From Pseudomonadota bacterium (lineage in GTDB: Bacteria; Pseudomonadota; Alphaproteobacteria; Rickettsiales; UBA1997), in contig JAGWWH010000006.1 in NCBI GenBank assembly GCA_018970485.1, positions 1 to 57,271 on the forward strand: 57,271 nucleotides of DNA, written 5' to 3'. The first letter of the stretch is position 1, and each line of letters opens with the position of its first letter. Shown in pieces: positions 25,406 through 34,059 of the stretch. The notes below the pieces were generated by a model. It was not told the origin of the DNA. It saw nothing but the letters and a program-made list of their open reading frames with translations, and ran no database searches. Both the position numbers and the translations under genes were made by a program.

Positions 25406-25633
25406 ATGGTAGAATATCTCTCAGAAAAAGCCCTCGCCAAAAGATGGGGCATCGACTTTAGAACTCTTCAGAAATGGCGCTGCCAAGGAATAGGACCGCC
25501 ATTCATCAAAATTGGTATCGCTGTCAGATACACGCCTCAAAGCATCAAGAAATTCGAAAAAGAGCACATGCACTCAGCGACAAATAATCGCCGTTTTTCT
25601 CACAAAAAAAATTCTTCAACAACAAAGAAATAA
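25406..25633 (+). CDS. MerR/excisionase-type HTH protein
   Basis: The likely start is ATG at 25406 (MVEYLSEKALAKRWGI); a TTG 45 bp upstream would add an unrelated leader. The motif LAKRWGIDFRTLQKWRCQGIGPPFIKIGIAVRYTPQSI is the helix-turn-helix/wing of small phage excisionase-like proteins. The tail is Ser/Lys/Asn-rich. It is the first gene after the right ATACG array and only 3 bp before the next gene, so it may regulate this operon or assist excision. Confidence 0.8.
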   Translation: MVEYLSEKALAKRWGIDFRTLQKWRCQGIGPPFIKIGIAVRYTPQSIKKFEKEHMHSATNNRRFSHKKNSSTTKK

Positions 25634-25636
25634 ATT

Positions 25637-26128
25637 ATGAACCTCGAAAAAGTTAATCTACAAGATGTTCCAAATATTCCAATCGGAACATTATCAAAAA
25701 TGTCGCCAGAGCAATTGCTCTGTCTTCAAGAACAAGCATTGCAGCATCTGCAAAAAGCTAAAATGCTTAAAGATTGGTTAGATAACAGCATCGCACTTAA
25801 ATATCGCGATATTGCTTCCAATCTTCGCAAAATTGATTCCAAAGATACTGGAACAGTCCATTTCACGGATGGTGATTTTAAGATCACTTCTGTTTTGGCA
25901 AAGAAAGTTGATTGGGATCAAGAAAAATTAAAGGATGTCGTCACGGCAATTAGGAAGCACGGCGACAATCCTGATGAATATGTTGAAAGCTCCTACCGCA
26001 TCTCTGAGACCAAATATACTTCATGGCCAGAACACATTAAAAACATTTTCAAGCCAGCACGAGTTTTAAAAACTGGTGCGGAAAGTTTTAAGATTCAACC
26101 ACTCGCTGAAGGAGGTAGACATGAATAG
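25637..26128 (+). CDS. Hypothetical early phage protein, 163 aa
   Basis: Contains a helical first half (SPEQLLCLQEQALQHLQKAKMLKDWLDNSIALKY) and a mixed second half (GTVHFTDGDFKITSVLAKKVDWDQEKL). Proteins of this size and shape precede Sak4-like ATPases in several phage recombination operons, but I recognise no named family. Its end overlaps the next gene by 8 bp, and a GGAGGT ribosome site for that gene lies inside it. Confidence 0.75.
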   Translation: MNLEKVNLQDVPNIPIGTLSKMSPEQLLCLQEQALQHLQKAKMLKDWLDNSIALKYRDIASNLRKIDSKDTGTVHFTDGDFKITSVLAKKVDWDQEKLKDVVTAIRKHGDNPDEYVESSYRISETKYTSWPEHIKNIFKPARVLKTGAESFKIQPLAEGGRHE

Positions 26129-26960
26129 TCTTCCTATCATCAGCGCAGATGAGCGCTTAAAAGAAACTAGAGGCATCAAAGGCTGCATCTTCGGTAAATC
26201 CGGTATCGGCAAAACTTCTCTGCTTTGGACTCTCAATCCAAAAACAACTCTCTTTTTTGATCTTGAAGCTGGCGACTTAGCTGTTGAAGGCTGGCAAGGT
26301 GATACAATTCGACCGAAAACTTGGGCAGAATGTTGTGACTTTGCTGTCTTTATTGGTGGACCAAATCGCGCTCTTCGTCCTGATCAAAAATTCTCTCAAG
26401 CACATTATGACGAAGTTTGTCAGAAATTCGGCGACCCTTCAATTCTCGATAAATACGACACAATTTTCATCGATAGCATAACTGTTGCTGGTCGTTTGTG
26501 TTTTGGATATTGCCAAGGTCAGCCAGAAGCATTTAGCGAGAAGTCGGGAAAGCCGGATACTCGAGGCGCTTATGGTTTGCATGGGCGCGAGATGATTGGG
26601 TGGCTTACCCATCTTCAACATACCCGCAGTAAGAACATTTGGTTTGTCGGTATCCTCGATGAAAAGCTGGATGACTTTAACCGCAAATATTTCCAGCCAC
26701 AAATTGAAGGAAGCAAAACCGGATTAGAGCTGCCAGGTATTGTCGATCAAGTAATCACGATGGCTGAGGTTCAACCGGAAGACAAAGGCAAATCCTTCCG
26801 TGCCTTCATCTGTCACACGATCAATCAGTTCAATTATCCAGCAAAAGATCGCTCACGCAGACTTGAAGCAATTGAAGAGCCACATCTCGGCAATCTGATG
26901 CAGAAAATCAGGTCTGAAGCAAAGCCAATCAACGAACATCTGACTTTTAACAACAACTAA
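26121..26960 (+). CDS. Sak4-like RecA-fold ATPase (phage recombination)
   Basis: ATG at 26121 follows GGAGGT (26111-26116), so I reject a longer frame from 26076. The RecA core has Walker A GKSGIGKT (25-32), a strand-Asp TTLFFDLEAG and Walker B-like YDTIFIDSITVAGRLC. It matches phage nucleotide-binding proteins of the Sak4 group, which promote single-strand annealing with their cognate SSB. The next gene is DUF669-like and probably that SSB, followed by helicase and nuclease, a typical recombination cassette. Length 279 aa is usual. Confidence 0.88.
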   Translation: MNSLPIISADERLKETRGIKGCIFGKSGIGKTSLLWTLNPKTTLFFDLEAGDLAVEGWQGDTIRPKTWAECCDFAVFIGGPNRALRPDQKFSQAHYDEVCQKFGDPSILDKYDTIFIDSITVAGRLCFGYCQGQPEAFSEKSGKPDTRGAYGLHGREMIGWLTHLQHTRSKNIWFVGILDEKLDDFNRKYFQPQIEGSKTGLELPGIVDQVITMAEVQPEDKGKSFRAFICHTINQFNYPAKDRSRRLEAIEEPHLGNLMQKIRSEAKPINEHLTFNNN

Positions 26961-26978
26961 AAACAACAAGGAGATTTT

Positions 26979-27554
26979 ATGTCTATGGATTTTAACAACA
27001 GTGATAATCAGTCAAATTTTGATGTAATTCCCAACAACACTCTGGCAAAAGTCAGAATGTCAATCAAGCCAGGTGGCTATGATGATCCAAACCAAGGCTG
27101 GGTCGGTGGTTATGCAACAAAGAATGACTCAACTGGTTCAGTTTATCTGTCATGCGAATTTGTAATTTTGGAAGGCGAATATGCGCGGCGCAAAGTCTGG
27201 GGAATCATCGGTCTTCACAGCAATAAAGGCGCTGAATGGGGAAATATGGGTCGCTCATTTATTAAAGCGATTCTCAACTCCTCTCGTGGTTTTTCTGAAA
27301 ATGACAATTCGCCTCAAGCTCAAAATGCCAGAAAAATTAATGGCTTTGCTGATCTTGATGGCATCGAGTTTTTGGCAAAAATCACAACCAAAAAAGATCA
27401 AAACGAAGAGCTAAGAAACGAAATCCGTTTTGCGATAACTCCTGACCATAAGGATTATCAGGCTTTCATGGGAAATGCTGCGCCAGTTTCTGCAAAAGCG
27501 CCAGCAACTCCTGCCGCACCTGCTACTAACAATCGTCCAGCTTGGGCTAGATAG
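26979..27554 (+). CDS. DUF669-like single-stranded-DNA-binding candidate
   Basis: A strong ribosome site (AAGGAG) precedes ATG 26979. The N-terminal ~150 residues are beta-rich (VIPNNTLAKVRMSIKP, GSVYLSCEFVILEGEYARRKVWGIIGLHS, GRSFIKAILNSSRGF), matching DUF669 proteins. The C-terminus is Ala/Pro-rich and disordered. DUF669 proteins pair with Sak4-like annealases and behave as SSBs. The adjacent genes support this. Confidence 0.82.
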   Translation: MSMDFNNSDNQSNFDVIPNNTLAKVRMSIKPGGYDDPNQGWVGGYATKNDSTGSVYLSCEFVILEGEYARRKVWGIIGLHSNKGAEWGNMGRSFIKAILNSSRGFSENDNSPQAQNARKINGFADLDGIEFLAKITTKKDQNEELRNEIRFAITPDHKDYQAFMGNAAPVSAKAPATPAAPATNNRPAWAR

Positions 27555-27569
27555 ATTTAAGGAGCAGCC

Positions 27570-29279
27570 ATGATTCTTCGCAAAAGACAACAAGAGTTTG
27601 TGAGCCGAAGTGTTACCGCGCTTAAAGAGCACGGCAACACTCTTGGTGTCGCACCAACAGGAGCTGGAAAAACATTGATGTTTTCTGCTGTTGTTGGCGA
27701 GTTTCTTGGCAAGCAAAGTAAGGCATTAATTCTTGCGCATCGTGACGAATTAACTTCACAAAATCAGGAAAAGTTTTTGCGGATTAATCCAAATGTCAGC
27801 ACTTCTGTTTTTGATGCTAAAACAAAATCATTTGCTGGTCAGGCGGTTTTTGCGATGGTGCAAACTTTGTCGCGCAAAGAAAATTTAAGCCTGATTCCGG
27901 CAATTGATATTTTGGCAATTGATGAAGGACATCACTCTGTTTCACCTAGCTATCGCAACATCATCAAAGAGGTAAAAGAAAAAAATCCGGAAGTAAAAAT
28001 TTACGGCGTGACTGCAACACCAAGTCGCGGTGATAAAAAAGATTTGGGTGATATTTTTTCAAATGTTGCTGATCAAATCAAAATTTCTGAGCTGGTTGCA
28101 TCCGGTCATTTGGTTCGTCCACGAACTTACATCATTGATGTTGGAACTCAAAGCGAGTTGAAAAAAGTCAAAAAAACTGCCGGTGATTTTGACATGGCAG
28201 CAGTTGAAAAAATCATGAATAAACTTCCGATCACTGAAGAAGTTTTTGCCAAGTGGCAAGAGCTTGCGGGCAATCGCAAGACTGTGATTTTTTGTTCAAC
28301 TGTTGTTCATGCCAAATCGGTTGCAGGAGTTTTTAATGCTCACGCAGTCAAAACAGTTTTCATCAGCGGTGATTTAAGCGATTCAGAGAGAAAAAATGTT
28401 TTAGCTGAATTTGAACAAGGCGATGCACAAGTAATCGTCAATGTCGCCGTGCTTACCGAAGGTTGGGATTACCAACCAACTTCCTGCGTAGTTTTACTTC
28501 GTCCTTCATCATTTAAATCCACGATGATTCAAATGATCGGGCGCGGACTTCGCGTAGTTGATTCTGATCTTTATCCAGAAGTCGTCAAAGAAGATTGCAT
28601 CATTCTTGATTTTGGAACTTCGAGTTTAATTCACGGCTCTCTAGAAGTAGATGTTGATCTTGAAAAAGCACAGCAACCCAAAAAGAAATCTGAATCAGCA
28701 TTTCAAAAAGAATGTCCGTCATGTTCGATGCTTGTTCCATCAGCGTCAAACAGTTGCCCACTTTGTGATTATGAGTTTGCTGCAAGAGATGAAGTTGATC
28801 CATTAATTGGCGAATTGTCAGGATTTATCATGTCAGAAATTGATCTGCTGACTCAAAGATCAAATTTTGAGTGGTGCGATATTTTTGGTGATGGTGCTGC
28901 TTTGATGGCTTCAGGGTTTAATGCTTTTGCTGGAATTTTCTTCCTAAACGATCACTGGTATGCAATCGGTGGAACTGAATTTGGCATTAAAATTCTGAGC
29001 TTTGGATCACAGGAAATTTGCCTCGCACAAGCTGATGATTTTCTCAATGAAAATGAAACCGCTGACAACGCCCACAAATCGAAAAGTTGGTTAAAACAAA
29101 CTGCATCAACAAGGCAGCTACAATGCCTGCCTTTTGCATACCGCAATGACTACAGCATCACAAAATACAAAGCTGCCAATCTTCTAAAATTCTATTTCAA
29201 CAAAACCTCCATTCAAAAATTGCTGTTTGAAGCCGATGCCAAAAGACACGTGGCAAGTGTTATGGGAGGTAACGCATGA
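27570..29279 (+). CDS. Superfamily 2 DEAD/DEAH-type helicase
   Basis: Full SF2 motif set: Q-like LRKRQQEFV, motif I GVAPTGAGKT (26-35), motif II DEGH (118-121), motif III VTATPS, motif V VLTEGWDYQPTSCVVLLRP and motif VI QMIGRGLRVVD. After ~375 a zinc-ribbon ECPSCSMLVPSASNSCPLC appears, then a phage-specific C-terminal domain. It probably remodels replication or recombination intermediates. The start follows AAGGAG, and the end overlaps the next gene's ATGA. Confidence 0.93.
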   Translation: MILRKRQQEFVSRSVTALKEHGNTLGVAPTGAGKTLMFSAVVGEFLGKQSKALILAHRDELTSQNQEKFLRINPNVSTSVFDAKTKSFAGQAVFAMVQTLSRKENLSLIPAIDILAIDEGHHSVSPSYRNIIKEVKEKNPEVKIYGVTATPSRGDKKDLGDIFSNVADQIKISELVASGHLVRPRTYIIDVGTQSELKKVKKTAGDFDMAAVEKIMNKLPITEEVFAKWQELAGNRKTVIFCSTVVHAKSVAGVFNAHAVKTVFISGDLSDSERKNVLAEFEQGDAQVIVNVAVLTEGWDYQPTSCVVLLRPSSFKSTMIQMIGRGLRVVDSDLYPEVVKEDCIILDFGTSSLIHGSLEVDVDLEKAQQPKKKSESAFQKECPSCSMLVPSASNSCPLCDYEFAARDEVDPLIGELSGFIMSEIDLLTQRSNFEWCDIFGDGAALMASGFNAFAGIFFLNDHWYAIGGTEFGIKILSFGSQEICLAQADDFLNENETADNAHKSKSWLKQTASTRQLQCLPFAYRNDYSITKYKAANLLKFYFNKTSIQKLLFEADAKRHVASVMGGNA

Positions 29280-29644
29280 GAATTTGTTTTGTCTGCAAAA
29301 GAGAAACACACGGATTTGGTTTTATTCCGCCACCGCTTCGCGCCAGTCATCCAGCAAATCGCAAGATGATGAAGTATTTCTGCTCCATGAAATGTCAGGG
29401 AATTTATAGCAACGCTTACAAAGAAAATAATATGATAGACTTAACTAAAAATGAAAAAGAAGCCATTGAATCTGCACTAAAACCGCTCGGTGAATATGTG
29501 ACAGAAATCGGCATGGATCGCCCAGTTTCAAGTTATTCAAGAGAAGAAGTTTTGTGCTTAATTGAAGTAGCCGTCACCGCTTATTTTGACTTCATGCAAG
29601 GCAAAGCATCTGAAACTGAAAATTTGGAGGTGCTACCATGTTAG
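29276..29644 (+). CDS. DUF6511-like zinc-finger phage protein
   Basis: The first ~45 residues hold two Cys pairs (CFVCKRETHGFGF and FCSMKCQGIY), matching the DUF6511 pattern of small phage proteins between helicase and nuclease genes. Residues 60-122 are helical (NEKEAIESALKPLGEYVTEIG). It starts on GGGAGGT and overlaps the helicase stop by 4 bp. Confidence 0.75.
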   Translation: MRICFVCKRETHGFGFIPPPLRASHPANRKMMKYFCSMKCQGIYSNAYKENNMIDLTKNEKEAIESALKPLGEYVTEIGMDRPVSSYSREEVLCLIEVAVTAYFDFMQGKASETENLEVLPC

Positions 29645-30396
29645 ATTTCAACCACCGACCAAAAATTTCAGAAAAAATAAATCTTCTGATTGATCAAGGA
29701 CTCACAGCAGAACAGTCGAAACAAACTCCTCGTGATTACCTCGGTGCATCACGGCTTGGCGTATCTTGTGATCGTGCTTTGCAATTTGAATATACTGACA
29801 CGCCAAAAGATGAAGATCAGAATTTTAGCGGAAAAATTCTCAGAGTTTTTCAAGCTGGTCATGTCTTTGAAGAATTGATGATTAAGTGGTTGAGGCTTGC
29901 TGGAATTAATCTCATAACTCAAAAACAAAACGGAAATCAATTTGGATTTGCTGTCGCTGGCGGCAAAGTTAAAGGTCATATTGACGGCGTTATTATTGAT
30001 GCTCCCGAAGATTTGGATTTCAAATTTCCGATGCTTTGGGAATGCAAATCGCTAAATGATAAATCCTGGAAAGATGTTGTTAAAAAAGGTCTTGCTATCT
30101 CAAAGCCAATTTATGCCGCGCAAGTGGCAATATATCAGGCTTACATGGAAAGCCAGATCGAAGGCATTTGCAAAAATCCCGCACTCTTTACAGCAATCAA
30201 CAAAGACACCGCAGAAATTCATTTTGAGTTAATTCCTTTTGATCAGGAGCTCGCACAAAAAAGTAGCGACAGAGCAGTAAAAATTTTATGTGCTACGGAA
30301 GCTCACGAATTGCTTCCACGAATCGCAGCTGATTCAACACACTTTGAGTGCAAATTTTGTCCGTGGCAGCAGCGTTGTTGGAGGTTGAATGTATGA
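29638..30396 (+). CDS. Cas4/AddB-like PD-(D/E)XK exonuclease with Fe-S cysteines
   Basis: Four cysteines are placed as in Cas4/AddB iron-sulfur nucleases: Cys44 near the N-terminus and Cys238, Cys241 and Cys247 at the C-terminus (CKFCPWQQRC). The nuclease core has His75, Asp116 (VKGHIDGVI) and Glu135-x-Lys137 (LWECKS). With the Sak4-like ATPase it would form the exonuclease half of a recombination pair. No cas1, cas2 or CRISPR array is present, so this is a phage replication nuclease. It is preceded by GGAGGT. Confidence 0.87.
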   Translation: MLDFNHRPKISEKINLLIDQGLTAEQSKQTPRDYLGASRLGVSCDRALQFEYTDTPKDEDQNFSGKILRVFQAGHVFEELMIKWLRLAGINLITQKQNGNQFGFAVAGGKVKGHIDGVIIDAPEDLDFKFPMLWECKSLNDKSWKDVVKKGLAISKPIYAAQVAIYQAYMESQIEGICKNPALFTAINKDTAEIHFELIPFDQELAQKSSDRAVKILCATEAHELLPRIAADSTHFECKFCPWQQRCWRLNV

Positions 30397-32507
30397 ATCA
30401 ATCTCTAGATTTTAACAACGCAGATAATCAGCAAAAAGAAAATGTAAAAATTGATGTTGAGTTAATTCGGCAAGTGCTTCTTAGCAGAATTGAAGATGTT
30501 TTATTTTATCTTCTGCCAAGTGGTCACATCAAAAATAACTGCTTTCACATTGGCAGTATTAAAGGCGAAGCAGGAAAAAGTTTAATCGTTCAGCTGCAAG
30601 GTGAAAAACAAGGTCATTGGTTTGATTTTGCAACAAACCAAGGCGGCGATATTTTTAGTTTTTGGGAAGAAGTCAGAGGTTATCACAAATCAGAATTTAA
30701 CAAACTGCTTTTAGAAATTAGTGAGTGGCTCGGCAGTCCGATAACTCCCGAAATTCAACAAAAAACTGTTCGCCGTAACTTTACTGATGATCTTGGCAAG
30801 CCAACTGCAAAGTGGGATTATTTCGACAAAAACAACAAACTGATTGCATGTGTTTATCGCTATGACACTGAAGATGGAAAAGAGTTCAGAGTTTGGGATG
30901 TAAAAAATCGTAAAGCCAAATCGCCTGATCCACGACCACTTTACAATATTCCAGCAATTACCAACGCCAAAAGAGTCATCTTAGTTGAAGGTGAAAAATC
31001 AGCTGACGCTTTAATCGCTTATGGACTCACTGCAACAACTGCGATGTTTGGCGCAAACGCTCCAATCAACAAAACTGATTGGTCACCACTGATTGGCAAA
31101 GAAGTAATTATTTGGCCAGATAATGATGACGCTGGAAAAGATTATGCACAAAAAGTTGCACAGCATTTGCTTAAGGTCGCTTCCTTTGTATCAATCGCAA
31201 ATCCTGCAAAAGAAAAACCAGAAAAATGGGATGCTGCTGATGCAGTAAAAGAAAACTTCAATATCCACCACTTTCTTGAAACGGCAAAAGGAGTCGATTC
31301 AAAACTGCCAAGCTATTCGATTCAAGATTTTCTATCCGACAATAGTCCAATGCCGGATGATTTGATTACTCCAAGACTTTTAACTCCGTCTGGAATGTTG
31401 TTAATTGGCGGCGCACCTAAAGTTGGTAAGAGTGATTTTCTTATCAATTTTCTTATTCATCTTGCCGCTGGTGAAAGTTTTTTAGGATTAAAACCACCAA
31501 GACCACTGCGAATTTTTTATCTTCAAGCAGAGATAAGTTATCACTATGTTCGTGAACGCATAAAAAAGCTAAATATCAGCAAAGATACAATTTTTAGATC
31601 TTCGCAAAATTTGATCGTCACTTCGCGAATTCAGATGATCTTAAACGATCAAGGCGTTGATGCTGCTTACAAAACAATAAGGCATTATTTTCCTGACCAA
31701 CCGCCCGATATAATTTGCATTGATCCAATCCGAAATGTTTTTGACGGCGGAACTGATAATGGTGGCGAGAATGACAATAATGCGATGCTGTTTTTCCTGC
31801 AAAACAGAGTGGAAAAATTGCGATCAATGCTCAACCCAGACATGGGCATTATTCTTTGCCACCACACCAAAAAAATAAAAAAGAAGGATTTGGAAGACGA
31901 TCCATTTCAGGCATTTTCTGGTGCCGGAAGTTTAAGAAGTTTTTATACCAGTGGCTTGATTTTGCACCGCCCCAACGAGCTTGATTCAAAGATTCATCTT
32001 TATTTTGAACTGAGAAACGGGACTGCAATTCCAAAAAAAATCATCGAAAAATTTGAAGGCACATGGACTGAATTAAATCCATTCTCAGAAAGAATTATTC
32101 AGCAAAATTATGGTCAAAAACTTGATGCTGAAAGAGATCGTAAAGCTGATGTTATTTTACAACTTATCGCTGACGAGGCACTTAAAGGAAATGTTTATGT
32201 AGGAAACCAATTCTCTGAGAAATTTGAAAATGAAGCCGGCTTAGGATGCAAAACAACAATTGATGACAGAATTTCAGTTTTAGCCACCAAAGGCTATATC
32301 AAGTTCAATCGCAATTTATCTGAATTTTCACTACAGAAAGTTAAGTCAAAATACGGCGTTATCTGCGTTGAAGGTATGATGTTCAAAAAAGATGAGCAGA
32401 TGATTCCTGTTCTTCCTACTCACTTCAAATGCCCAAATACCGGTGCAGTTCTTCCTGTTGAAAATCCATCTGTTTGGATTTTGCAAAATGAGGAGGTTTC
32501 GCAATGA
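30393..32507 (+). CDS. Toprim primase-helicase (RepA-like ATPase)
   Basis: ATG 30393 overlaps the nuclease stop (ATGA). The N-terminus includes HWFDFATNQGGDIFSFWEE, as in phage primases. A Toprim domain follows (RVILVEGEKSADALIAYG, VIIWPDNDDAGKD), then a RepA/AAA_25 helicase core with Walker A GGAPKVGKSDF and Walker B-like PPDIICIDPIRNVF. Length ~704 aa fits bifunctional replication proteins. It is the main replication protein of the prophage. The origin candidate lies immediately downstream. Confidence 0.9.
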   Translation: MNQSLDFNNADNQQKENVKIDVELIRQVLLSRIEDVLFYLLPSGHIKNNCFHIGSIKGEAGKSLIVQLQGEKQGHWFDFATNQGGDIFSFWEEVRGYHKSEFNKLLLEISEWLGSPITPEIQQKTVRRNFTDDLGKPTAKWDYFDKNNKLIACVYRYDTEDGKEFRVWDVKNRKAKSPDPRPLYNIPAITNAKRVILVEGEKSADALIAYGLTATTAMFGANAPINKTDWSPLIGKEVIIWPDNDDAGKDYAQKVAQHLLKVASFVSIANPAKEKPEKWDAADAVKENFNIHHFLETAKGVDSKLPSYSIQDFLSDNSPMPDDLITPRLLTPSGMLLIGGAPKVGKSDFLINFLIHLAAGESFLGLKPPRPLRIFYLQAEISYHYVRERIKKLNISKDTIFRSSQNLIVTSRIQMILNDQGVDAAYKTIRHYFPDQPPDIICIDPIRNVFDGGTDNGGENDNNAMLFFLQNRVEKLRSMLNPDMGIILCHHTKKIKKKDLEDDPFQAFSGAGSLRSFYTSGLILHRPNELDSKIHLYFELRNGTAIPKKIIEKFEGTWTELNPFSERIIQQNYGQKLDAERDRKADVILQLIADEALKGNVYVGNQFSEKFENEAGLGCKTTIDDRISVLATKGYIKFNRNLSEFSLQKVKSKYGVICVEGMMFKKDEQMIPVLPTHFKCPNTGAVLPVENPSVWILQNEEVSQ

Positions 32508-32893
32508 AAATTTCAAGAATCCAAATCAGAAAAATTAAGAATCTAAAAATCCAGATTCTAAGTGATAAGCCTTACTTACAATTGGGTCGCCAAGAATCCG
32601 TCCAAGAATCCGCCAAGAATCCAAAATTAAAAAATAAGAGGACTAAAAAATCTCTCCAAAACCTTGTGTGGCAAGGGATTTGCCAAGAATCCAAAATTTT
32701 AAAATATTTTCAGAAAAAATTTTATGTTTTGGAGTCTCTGAACTCTCTACCTGCTTATCTTCGCTGGCTTTTTCTAAAAATAGTAACTGCACCCCCTCCA
32801 TATACTATGGAGGGTAATAACCCTCCAAGTATATATGGAGGTGATCAGCTTCGGTTATCTCCTCAGATTTCTAAACAAATGAGGAACCAATGA
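32504..32893 (+). CDS. Odd basic 129-aa frame over a repeat-rich, origin-like segment
   Basis: The frame overlaps both neighbours by ATGA, so it is probably translated. The protein is very basic and repetitive (GRQESVQESAKNPKLKNKRTKK) and resembles no family I know. The DNA carries five CAAGAATCC boxes and two adjacent hairpins, so coding may be secondary to a DNA role. Confidence 0.5.
   Translation: MKISRIQIRKIKNLKIQILSDKPYLQLGRQESVQESAKNPKLKNKRTKKSLQNLVWQGICQESKILKYFQKKFYVLESLNSLPAYLRWLFLKIVTAPPPYTMEGNNPPSIYGGDQLRLSPQISKQMRNQ
32514..32692 (+). repeat. Five CAAGAATCC direct repeats (iteron-like)
   Basis: Copies at 32514-32522, 32591-32599, 32603-32611, 32614-32622 and 32684-32692, all in the same orientation. 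The central three are spaced 12 and 11 bp apart, one helical turn. They lie just downstream of the primase-helicase gene, a common place for phage origins. Confidence 0.65.
32794..32841. other. Twin CCTCCA/TGGAGG hairpins
   Basis: CCCTCCATA-TAC-TATGGAGGG (32794-32814) is a 9-bp perfect stem. CCTCCA/TGGAGG (32822-32827/32836-32841) follows after 7 bp. They contain GGAGG sequences, so they could sequester ribosome sites or form part of an origin. Confidence 0.5.
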
Positions 32894-33369
32894 ACAATAA
32901 AAAAATTTTAGCTCTCGATCTTGGAACAAAAACCGGATGGGCAATCAAATCACAAAACCAAATTACCAGTGGCACTGTCGAATTTAAACCAAGCAGATTT
33001 GAAGGCGGAGGAATGCGTTATTTGCGTTTTCAGAAGTGGCTTGAAGAAATTAACCAACTCACAAACGGCATTGATCTAGTTTATTTTGAAGAAGTTAGGC
33101 GGCATCTCGGAGTTGATGCATCTCATGCCTATGGCGGCTTTTTGGCTTATCTAACTGGATGGTGCGAATCAAAAAATCCCAAAATTCCTTACCTAGGCAT
33201 TCCAGTCAAAGTCATCAAAAAACACATCACCGGCAATGGAAATAGCAAAAAAGAAGTTGTTGGTGAAGCGGTAAAAAAACTCGGTTTCAATCCATCCGAT
33301 GACAACGAAGCAGATGCTTTAGCACTTCTTGATCTGGTGATTAAAAAAATTGATGGGGGTTTGTCATGA
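32890..33369 (+). CDS. RuvC-like Holliday junction resolvase
   Basis: RNase H-fold nuclease of 159 aa. Acidic residues are at the expected places: Asp10 (ILALDLGTKTGWA), Glu67 (DLVYFEEVRRH) and the C-terminal SDDNEADALAL (Asp138, Asp142). Phage RuvC-like proteins resolve branched DNA before packaging. It starts within an ATGA overlap and is followed by another ATGA overlap, in a tight operon. Confidence 0.87.
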   Translation: MNNKKILALDLGTKTGWAIKSQNQITSGTVEFKPSRFEGGGMRYLRFQKWLEEINQLTNGIDLVYFEEVRRHLGVDASHAYGGFLAYLTGWCESKNPKIPYLGIPVKVIKKHITGNGNSKKEVVGEAVKKLGFNPSDDNEADALALLDLVIKKIDGGLS

Positions 33370-33578
33370 CAGATAAAAACCAACTCAAATGCAATTTGGG
33401 TCGCATACAAGCAAAGCCAATTGATGCCGAAAAAATCAAACGCGAAGCTTTTAACAATGACGGAATTTTGGTCGTCAAAGTTGATGATGAAAGACTGAGC
33501 TGGCCTGAAAAAGAGCTGATCAAGCAGATTGGTGATAAAATTTACAAAAACAAAAACGGAGAAAAAAATGCAAAATAA
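33366..33578 (+). CDS. Small hypothetical phage protein, 70 aa
   Basis: Overlaps the resolvase stop (ATGA) and the next gene's start. Charged and soluble (KPIDAEKIKREAFNNDGILVVKVDDERLSWPEKELIKQIGDK). The central region resembles short phage accessory proteins in replication operons. No known motif. Confidence 0.65.
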   Translation: MTDKNQLKCNLGRIQAKPIDAEKIKREAFNNDGILVVKVDDERLSWPEKELIKQIGDKIYKNKNGEKNAK

Positions 33579-33951
33579 CGAAAAAATCTGGACAGAAGAA
33601 ATGGTTGTTGCTGCCCTTGAAGAAGCAATCAGAACCATCAAGAAATTACCATCAGCAAAATTGCGTGATTATTTTACAAGCTGGCCACAGGTGATTTACA
33701 AAGAAATTGAAATTTTGCGAATGGATCAAAAACCAAAAAAATGGCCAGCATCACCAGAAAGTATTTCAAGAATGGAAAAAGCCTGTGACTGGGTTTTGCT
33801 TTTGAAAGAAGTTGAGGAGCGCAAGATTGTGTGGCTTCGCGCAGCAAGAACTCCGTGGAAATTGATTTGTGGTCAATTTGGCATCTCACGAGCAACCGCC
33901 AATCGCAAATGGAAAAATTCTATACGACTGATTACGACACAACTAGACTGA
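33568..33951 (+). CDS. DUF6362-like DNA-binding phage protein
   Basis: Start ATG 33568 follows GGAG (33558-33561). A helical protein with the conserved pattern PSAKLRDYFTSWPQV, SPESISRMEKACDWVLLL and KIVWLRAARTPWKLICGQFGISRATANRKWKNSI. The C-terminal part is a helix-turn-helix. Such proteins end replication operons in many alphaproteobacterial prophages and may regulate late genes. The role is inferred from place and fold. Confidence 0.75.
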   Translation: MQNNEKIWTEEMVVAALEEAIRTIKKLPSAKLRDYFTSWPQVIYKEIEILRMDQKPKKWPASPESISRMEKACDWVLLLKEVEERKIVWLRAARTPWKLICGQFGISRATANRKWKNSIRLITTQLD

Positions 33952-34059
33952 ACTAGTTTGTTCACCATGAGACAAAAAAGCGTTAGACAATTGAGACAAA
34001 ATCGGGGTTAATGTTTAGCAATAGTCGAAAAGTGTGTCTGAAAAAATTCACTTAAATAA

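Noticed and set aside
26076-26120. Upstream extension of the Sak4-like ATPase
   Set aside because: GGAGGT at 26111-26116 clearly serves ATG 26121.
30348-30392. Upstream extension of the primase-helicase
   Set aside because: ATG 30393 overlaps the nuclease stop, as for other genes in this operon. The extra residues are out-of-frame nuclease sequence.
29638-30396. Cas4-like protein as a sign of a CRISPR system
   Set aside because: No cas1/cas2 or repeat-spacer array is present. Neighbours are phage recombination genes, so it is a phage exonuclease.
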